From JAHDHW01 sp964551455 (GTDB lineage Bacteria > Bacteroidota > Bacteroidia > Chitinophagales > Saprospiraceae): DNA of 40,326 nucleotides. This document shows, one piece after another, positions 35,397 through 40,326 of this stretch; positions within the stretch are counted from its first letter, which is position 1; the number at the start of each line of letters is the position of its first letter. The position numbers and the translations under genes are program-made. Location of the stretch: the NCBI GenBank assembly GCA_964551455.1, contig CAZKDA010000017.1, positions 1 to 40,326 of the forward strand. The letters are read 5' to 3'. The notes beneath the pieces are model-generated. The model saw nothing but the letters and a program-made list of their open reading frames with translations. It was not told the origin of the DNA and did no database searches.

Positions 35397-35735
35397 ATGA
35401 CAATAAATGATGCACAACGCCAGGTGGACAACTGGATCACCACAACCGGCGTCAGATATTTTAATGAATTGACAAACACGGCAATCCTCATGGAGGAAGT
35501 GGGCGAAGTGGCTCGCCTCATGGCACGGGTTTATGGCGAGCAATCTTTTAAAACTGACAAAAATGAAATTGAAGCAAAACAAAACCTGGCCGATGAAATG
35601 GCAGATGTGTTCTTTGTTTTGATCTGCCTGGCCAACCAAACCGGGATCGACCTGACTGAGGCGTTTCACAACAACATGAAGAAAAAATCAATGAGAGATG
35701 CGGATCGTCATCGAAACAATGAAAAGTTGAAATGA
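35397..35735 (+). CDS. MazG-like nucleotide pyrophosphohydrolase
   Basis: 112 aa, a single all-alpha NTP-PPase domain. The acidic metal-binding pattern ExxE...ExxD is visible in MEEVGEVARLMAR and LADEMADVFFVLICLANQ, followed by a short tail (KKSMRDADRHRNNEKLK). It is the size of the short MazG/dCTPase-like proteins. Likely a house-cleaning enzyme removing non-canonical nucleotides; its position behind dtd and a SRAP protein fits a quality-control operon, by inference. Its stop is 3 bp from the stop of the convergent hydrolase gene. Confidence 0.88.
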   Translation: MTINDAQRQVDNWITTTGVRYFNELTNTAILMEEVGEVARLMARVYGEQSFKTDKNEIEAKQNLADEMADVFFVLICLANQTGIDLTEAFHNNMKKKSMRDADRHRNNEKLK

Positions 35736-35738
35736 TCT

Positions 35739-36557
35739 TTATTTGCCCTGGTTCCTGTTCTTCACAAAAGATATAAATCCCTTTACAATATTAGTGCAGG
35801 GCTGTTGCGCTTCGAACATGCCCATGTGCCCGACACCTTTTAAAATATGGATGGATGCAATATCCGGAGATACAAGTTGGCTGAGGCTGTTTTCATTTGG
35901 AATTGCAGTATCTTCTTCACCGACAATGAATAAAACGGGACTATCAATTTTTTTTAAAACTGCCTGATTATCATTTCGGTCGATCATTGCTTGTATGCCG
36001 TTGATGATCCCTTCGCTTTGAAATTGAGACGCAGTAAAAACAAGTTTAGAAATGGTGAGCGAAGATTCACTGCCAAATTGAGGAGCAAATAATTTCGGGA
36101 TCAACTGTTTTACAAAATATACCGCGCCATTTTTCTTTATAAAATCAATGCTTTTTCTGCGATTTTCTTTTTTTGTCTCGGAGTCTGCATAAGGCTGGGA
36201 ATGGAAAAGGCATAATCCCGCCAGCTTTTCAGGATGATGTTTTGCGAATTCCAAAGCGACATAACCCCCCATTGAATGCCCCAGCAAAATACACGCAGAA
36301 ATATCGATATCTTCCAGAACGCTATTCACCATCGACGCCATTTCCCGGATCGAACAGTGTTTTTGTGAAGCAGATTTTCCAAATCCAGGCAGATCGATAC
36401 AAATAATATGTTCGGTTTTGAATGATGTTAGAAAATCCGACCAAACGGAGCTGTCTTCACAAAATCCATGAAGAAAAACCAACGGAAGGCCTTCGCCACG
36501 CTGGATGTAGGTTGTGATAACTGTTGAGGAAGATATTTTAGAAACGTGTTGGATCAT
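35739..36557 (-). CDS. Alpha/beta hydrolase
   Basis: 272 aa, cytoplasmic by sequence. Triad: S95 in LLGHSMGGYVALEF, D216 in IVGEEDTAIP and H244 in GVGHMGMFEA; the oxyanion loop is FLHGFCEDSSVW. The cap between about 130 and 195 is moderately long. Similar to many broad-specificity esterases; the substrate is unknown. The gene is transcribed toward the MazG-like gene and is divergent from the permease gene, with 107 bp between them. Confidence 0.88.
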   Translation of the reverse strand: MIQHVSKISSSTVITTYIQRGEGLPLVFLHGFCEDSSVWSDFLTSFKTEHIICIDLPGFGKSASQKHCSIREMASMVNSVLEDIDISACILLGHSMGGYVALEFAKHHPEKLAGLCLFHSQPYADSETKKENRRKSIDFIKKNGAVYFVKQLIPKLFAPQFGSESSLTISKLVFTASQFQSEGIINGIQAMIDRNDNQAVLKKIDSPVLFIVGEEDTAIPNENSLSQLVSPDIASIHILKGVGHMGMFEAQQPCTNIVKGFISFVKNRNQGK

Positions 36558-36664
36558 CAGCGATTTCGGTTAAGTGGATGTTCGTAAACTTAGACAAAAA
36601 AATGCAAAATGACCCGAATAACCTATTTTTTATACCTTTACAATATCACAATTTTGGATGATCG

Positions 36665-37903
36665 ATGTCGATAAAAAGTAATGGAAAAACAGGAACCATG
36701 AAGTCGCCAAATCAATTGGCGATCAAAAGGTTCTTAAAAAACAAACCTGCGATTTTTGGTATTTTTGTTATCGCCATTGCCATCTTTGTTGCCATCTTTG
36801 GCTATGTGCTGGCGCCTGATTCAACCCCTGATGCAAATGATCAAATCGCAGAAATCGCCAACAAAAATGTTGGTTTCAAGATAAAATTTCTCGCCGTCCG
36901 AAAAAATCAACCGATGCAACAGGTCGGTTTGTTCAATAAGCTGCTGAACGGAATACCCAATCCATACCGGCTTGTTCCTATTAATGATTTAAAATTTCAA
37001 AATGATACGGTAGTAGTTGAGGTGTACAATGGTGAGAAAATGAAAGGAAAAGTGAGATATTTCAACTTAGCGGATGTGGTTTTTCCAGTTTCCAGGATTG
37101 AGCAAAACGAAATACAAAACAATAATGAGATTGTTTATTATGACTTGGAAAATAAAATCAACAAAGCAGATGTCGGGGAGCTTCAGGATAAAGTGATGAA
37201 TGGAAATATTCAATTGAGAAAATTTCCGTTGGGAACGGATAAATATGGCAGGTGTATGTTGAGCAGATTGATACTGGGAGTCCGCGTATCATTAATGGTC
37301 GGTTTAATGGCCGTGATAATTTCCATGACGGTCGGAATTTTTTTTGGAGCTGTTGCGGGATATTACGGTGGTAAAGTGGATGATTTGGTCATGCTCGTCA
37401 TTAACACAGCCTGGTCGATTCCATCGTTGTTGCTGGTATTTGCAATCGTATTGGCCATCGGGAAAGGAATCGGTGTGATATTTCTGGCCATTGGTTTGAC
37501 GATGTGGGTTGAAGTAGCCAGGATAATCCGCGGGCAAGTGATGTATTTAAAAGAAATTCAATTTGTGGAAGCAGCGCAAAGTATGGGATTTGGTCATTGG
37601 CGGATCATTGTAAAACATATTCTGCCAAATATTCTAGGTCCGGTCATGGTTGTAGCGGCAGCCAATTTTGCCACAGCTATTTTGATGGAAGCGGGACTGA
37701 GTTACTTGGGTTTTGGCATCCAGCCACCTACGCCATCCTGGGGAAATATGCTCAACGAAAACTATGGCCTGGCAATCGGAGGTAAACCACTGCTGGCAAT
37801 TGTCCCAGCCTTTGCAATAATGCTGATGGTTTTAGCTTTTAACCTGGTGGGAAATGGTTTTCGCGATGCTTTGGATGTCAAAACAAATACAGGCAAAGCT
37901 TAG
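36665..37903 (+). CDS. ABC transporter permease, OppC/DppC type
   Basis: 412-aa inner-membrane permease with a transmembrane helix at about 32-54, a large extracytoplasmic insert (about 55-180), then five helices carrying the binding-protein-dependent transport motif EAAQSMGFGHWRIIVKHILPN in part (the EAA loop that contacts the ATPase) and EAGLSYLGFGIQPPTPSWGN. The pattern is that of the C-type partner in peptide/nickel importers. The insert is much longer than in E. coli DppC; a long insert is common in Bacteroidota. No companion B-type permease, ATPase or binding protein is nearby, so it stands alone. The first of two ATG codons (36665) is used; the alternative is 36698. Confidence 0.87.
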   Translation: MSIKSNGKTGTMKSPNQLAIKRFLKNKPAIFGIFVIAIAIFVAIFGYVLAPDSTPDANDQIAEIANKNVGFKIKFLAVRKNQPMQQVGLFNKLLNGIPNPYRLVPINDLKFQNDTVVVEVYNGEKMKGKVRYFNLADVVFPVSRIEQNEIQNNNEIVYYDLENKINKADVGELQDKVMNGNIQLRKFPLGTDKYGRCMLSRLILGVRVSLMVGLMAVIISMTVGIFFGAVAGYYGGKVDDLVMLVINTAWSIPSLLLVFAIVLAIGKGIGVIFLAIGLTMWVEVARIIRGQVMYLKEIQFVEAAQSMGFGHWRIIVKHILPNILGPVMVVAAANFATAILMEAGLSYLGFGIQPPTPSWGNMLNENYGLAIGGKPLLAIVPAFAIMLMVLAFNLVGNGFRDALDVKTNTGKA

Positions 37904-38004
37904 AGACAAAAAGAGTTTTAATAAAAATTCGGGTCGGATTCTGGCAAATTACAATTATCTTTCAGTAATAATTTTTTTTAAAAAAATTGTATCAAAAAAC
38001 ATCG

Positions 38005-39261
38005 ATGTCAAAATTTTCAGACATAAGAAAAGAACTATCCAGCCTCGGGATGTTGGAAAGAGAATTACACCTCAAGCAGTTACAAATCAACAGATTGCTC
38101 AATATAACACAGGCAATTAATAATAATGTGTCGGCAGACGGTTTGTACAAAATGTACAACTCTTTTCTAAGTTGGGAAATGGGCGTTAAAAAAATGGCTT
38201 TATATGTTACGGATGTGAATGGAAATTGGAAATGCACCTCAACAATAGGAATTGATGATTCTTTAGTTGACATTGACATCAGCGATTTGTTGCCCAATTA
38301 CCAAAAACTAAAAAATATCGATGAAGACAAAGATCATCCGCTGATCAGGCAATTTGATATTGTGATCCCGGTATTACACAAAAAAAGCCCGATCGCTTAC
38401 ACGTTCATTGGCGGCTTTGAAAGAAATGATGATATGTACAGCAAAGTCCAGTTCATTACAACGATCACTAATATCATCGCCGTAGCCATAGAAAACAAGC
38501 GACTTTTTAAAAGACAACTGGAACAGGAGCGACTGAAAAACGAAATGGAACTGGCCAGGCAAATGCAACAAATGCTCATCCCCTCTGAACTGCCAAAATC
38601 GGAACGCTACGAACTGGCCAGTATTTACGAACCTCATCTCAGGGTAGGGGGCGACTATTTCGATTTCATAGTTTTTGATGATAAAAAAATTGCATTTTGT
38701 GTGGCTGACATTTCAGGGAAAGGCGTTGCCGCAGCTCTGCTCATGGCCAATTTTCAGGCAAAATTTCACGACCTGATCAACAAGCGAACCGGCCTGGATA
38801 ATTTTGTGATCGAACTGAATCAGTCTTTGTTCAGGCTCACAAAAGGAGATAAGTTTCTCACATTTTTTGTGGCTGAATTTGATACTGAAACCAACGAACT
38901 CAAATATGTCAATGCAGGACACAACCCGCCTGTGATGGTAATGAACGGAGATATAATTTTACTAGACAAGGGGTGCACAATACTCGGCTCTTTCAAAAAG
39001 TTGCCGGAAGTAGAAGTGGGATATGAAACTGTTGGCGACGAAGCGATCATTTTGACTTTTACGGATGGTCTTACCGATATTAAAAATGCCCAGGAAAATT
39101 ATTTTGATGAAGCATTGCTAATCGAATTTGCAAAATCGAGCAGTACTTTATCCGCCCAGGATTTTAATGATGCGTTACTTAAAAAATTATACGAATTCAA
39201 AGGAGACGAAAAATATCCCGATGATTTTACCGTGTTAACATGTAAAATTTTTAAAAAATGA
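38005..39261 (+). CDS. GAF-domain SpoIIE/PP2C-type serine phosphatase
   Basis: 418 aa from the ATG at 38005 (a TTG at 37987 would add six residues). Residues about 30-160 form a GAF sensor domain. A short coiled linker (LKNEMELARQMQQMLIPSELP, about 170-190) leads to a SpoIIE phosphatase domain (about 200-415) with GGDYFDF, VADISGKGVAAALLMANFQ, GHNPPVMV and FTDGLTD, the aspartates that bind the two metals. Such RsbU-type enzymes dephosphorylate anti-anti-sigma antagonists. An RsbW-like kinase is encoded at 29400-29786, but no antagonist gene is in the window. Not in an evident operon; recX follows by 48 bp. Confidence 0.9.
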   Translation: MSKFSDIRKELSSLGMLERELHLKQLQINRLLNITQAINNNVSADGLYKMYNSFLSWEMGVKKMALYVTDVNGNWKCTSTIGIDDSLVDIDISDLLPNYQKLKNIDEDKDHPLIRQFDIVIPVLHKKSPIAYTFIGGFERNDDMYSKVQFITTITNIIAVAIENKRLFKRQLEQERLKNEMELARQMQQMLIPSELPKSERYELASIYEPHLRVGGDYFDFIVFDDKKIAFCVADISGKGVAAALLMANFQAKFHDLINKRTGLDNFVIELNQSLFRLTKGDKFLTFFVAEFDTETNELKYVNAGHNPPVMVMNGDIILLDKGCTILGSFKKLPEVEVGYETVGDEAIILTFTDGLTDIKNAQENYFDEALLIEFAKSSSTLSAQDFNDALLKKLYEFKGDEKYPDDFTVLTCKIFKK

Positions 39262-39309
39262 CCGAACCGGATCCGTTAGTGATACGGAGTATTTCGATAA
39301 TTTCAAATT

Positions 39310-39786
39310 TTGAGAAATAAACAAAAAAAATATGTAAGCAAAGACGAAGCTTTAATAAAGCTACAGAAATATTGTGCTTACCAGGATCGGTGTCATCAGG
39401 AAGTGAGAACCAAACTGATCGAAATTGGAATTTACGGAGATGACCTCGAAGAAATTATGGCCCATCTCGTCTCGGATAAATTTCTGAATGAAGAACGATT
39501 TGCACGATCTTTTGCAAGAGGCAAATTCAGGATGCGCCGATGGGGGAAAACCCGGATCATTTCACAACTCCGGCTAAAAAAAATTTCCGAATATTGCATC
39601 CGCAAAGCAATGACTGAAATCGATGAAAAAGAATATGTTCTGGCGCTCGTTGAACTAATTGACAAAAAGCGAAAAAGTATAAAAGAAACTGACATTTTTC
39701 ATATTAAAAACAAAATCGCCAGCTATGCGGTTGGGAAGGGTTTTGAAATCGACCTGGTTTGGAATATATTGAACGAAAAGTATTAG
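39310..39786 (+). CDS. recX: RecX family regulatory protein
   Basis: 158 aa. RecX modulates RecA filament activity. The three-helix repeats are visible: YCAYQDRCHQEVRTKLIEIGI, LVSDKFLNEERFARSFARGKFRMRRWGKTRI in sections, and the later repeat IHIKNKIASYAVGKGFE. No ATG exists in frame before residue 50, and an in-frame TAA at 39298-39300 blocks extension, so TTG at 39310-39312 is the likely start. It lies 48 bp after the phosphatase gene. recA is not in the window. Confidence 0.85.
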   Translation: MRNKQKKYVSKDEALIKLQKYCAYQDRCHQEVRTKLIEIGIYGDDLEEIMAHLVSDKFLNEERFARSFARGKFRMRRWGKTRIISQLRLKKISEYCIRKAMTEIDEKEYVLALVELIDKKRKSIKETDIFHIKNKIASYAVGKGFEIDLVWNILNEKY

Positions 39787-39837
39787 AGTTTGCAAACAAG
39801 TTTAGCCAACAAACCGGTTTTAAATTTTAAAATGTTG

Positions 39838-39845
39838 TATTTTTG
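39838..39845 (+). promoter_or_regulatory. Candidate -7 box TATTTTTG upstream of the RiPP precursor
   Basis: Exact TAnnTTTG match, with AAACCGGTTT (39811-39820, a perfect 10-bp palindrome) 18 bp upstream. It implies a leader of about 180 nt before the precursor gene at 40033. No clean TTTG at -33. Confidence 0.35.
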
Positions 39846-40032
39846 TAATTCTGAAACAGCATATTTCCAACACCACAACAAGTTTTCAACCCAAAATACA
39901 ACTTGATCGCTGATCATAATAAAGCAAATGAAAGTCATTAGAATACTGACTTTTGGAGATAAAGTGTAAAAGTTAAATGGCTGAAAGTTTATAATTTAAT
40001 ACCAAACTCTCATTTTTAAAAAAAACTGCGTT

Positions 40033-40248
40033 ATGAAAAAAAAGATACTGAAATTGGAAGAACTCAAAGTAAAGAGCTTTGTAACTCAAGTGAATAAAGA
40101 GGAACAAAAAACAGCGAAAGGCGGATATGTTTATAAACCCGGACTGCCTATTGCCATGAGCGAAGTAGGAGTGGTGCACTGGACATCTGAAAAAACCAGG
40201 TTATCCACTTCCGACAACCTGCTTTCAGGATTCAAAAGAAAAGGATAA
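40033..40248 (+). CDS. Short RiPP precursor with pinensin-type double-Gly leader; cysteine-free core
   Basis: 71 aa. The N-terminal half is a leader: MKKKILKLEELKVKSFVT followed by an acidic/polar linker and AKGG at 28-31. The LKVKSFVT stretch and the Gly-Gly end match the leader described for pinensin-family (class I lanthipeptide) precursors of Bacteroidota, from my knowledge of that family. Residues 32-71 would be the core; it contains Ser and Thr but no Cys, so it cannot form lanthionine rings. A 246-bp gap separates it from recX, with no gene. Modifying and export genes (LanB/LanC or radical SAM, C39-type ABC transporter) are not in the window; the sequence ends 78 bp after the stop. Confidence 0.7.
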   Translation: MKKKILKLEELKVKSFVTQVNKEEQKTAKGGYVYKPGLPIAMSEVGVVHWTSEKTRLSTSDNLLSGFKRKG

Positions 40249-40326
40249 ACGTACAATGCCATTTATTGGCGACTAAGTACTTTGTAAACTAAATAAATTA
40301 ATGAAACCTACCTTCGCTTCGCTCGG

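Noticed and set aside
36633..36640. TACCTTTA as a promoter for the ABC permease gene
   Set aside because: One mismatch in the TTTG and no -33 element; not enough to list.
40304..40326. A further gene starting at ATG 40304 running off the window
   Set aside because: Only 23 bases remain; the stretch CTTCGCTTCGCTC looks like part of a dispersed repeat, and no motif can be read.
1..40326. CRISPR arrays, IS elements, integrase, prophage, tRNA or rRNA genes
   Set aside because: No regularly spaced repeats, transposase motifs, att-like duplications or recognisable tRNA cloverleaf seen by eye; a tRNA/rRNA scan would be decisive.

Overview
The window looks like chromosomal DNA from a Bacteroidota bacterium, most likely a Saprospiria/Chitinophagales-type lineage. 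The evidence is DUF4294 and DUF4175 proteins, tandem Skp/OmpH genes ahead of murI, a PD40+OmpA envelope protein, TAnnTTTG-type -7 motifs, AT-rich leaders without clear Shine-Dalgarno sites, and a pinensin-type leader peptide at the right edge. Almost all genes are ordinary housekeeping or envelope genes. I see no phage, IS element, CRISPR array, rRNA or tRNA.

Layout. 0-10.5 kb: a class I methyltransferase (-), two exported amidohydrolase-family proteins (+), a DUF4294 protein, diphosphomevalonate decarboxylase, MoaA with a rhodanese lipoprotein, and an arginyl-transferase-like protein (-). 10.6-12.6 kb: a minus-strand skp-skp-murI operon. 12.9-22.7 kb: histidine ammonia-lyase, an MscS channel (-), adenine deaminase, the PD40/OmpA protein, a PAP2-like membrane protein overlapping kynurenine 3-monooxygenase, DapD, and a VOC protein (-). 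23-31.3 kb: an M1 aminopeptidase lipoprotein, a giant coiled-coil DUF4175 membrane protein, an RsbW-like ATPase, YbeY, and a homoserine-kinase paralogue that has lost its ATP-binding loop. 31.3-34.3 kb: two parS-type sites (one at the exact centre of a 48-bp perfect palindrome), an alpha/beta hydrolase and heme A synthase (both -), then a 633-bp AT-rich gene-free stretch with DnaA-box-like motifs. 34.3-39.8 kb: a SRAP/YedK-family protein with altered active-site residues, Dtd, a MazG-like protein, an alpha/beta hydrolase (-), an Opp/Dpp-type permease, a GAF+SpoIIE phosphatase, and RecX. 40.0 kb: a short precursor with a pinensin-type double-glycine leader and a cysteine-free core.

Two regions stand out. 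The first is 31.29-34.28 kb. ParB-site pair, near-consensus DnaA boxes, palindromes and an apparent change of G/C strand bias together suggest the origin-proximal part of the chromosome, possibly oriC itself; this is inference. The second is the right edge, where a RiPP-type precursor marks what is probably the start of a natural-product locus that the window cuts off.

Several genes keep a family fold but lack the family's catalytic residues: the first half of the large amidohydrolase, its smaller neighbour, the ThrB-like protein, the SRAP protein and, mildly, YbeY. These are listed separately as findings.
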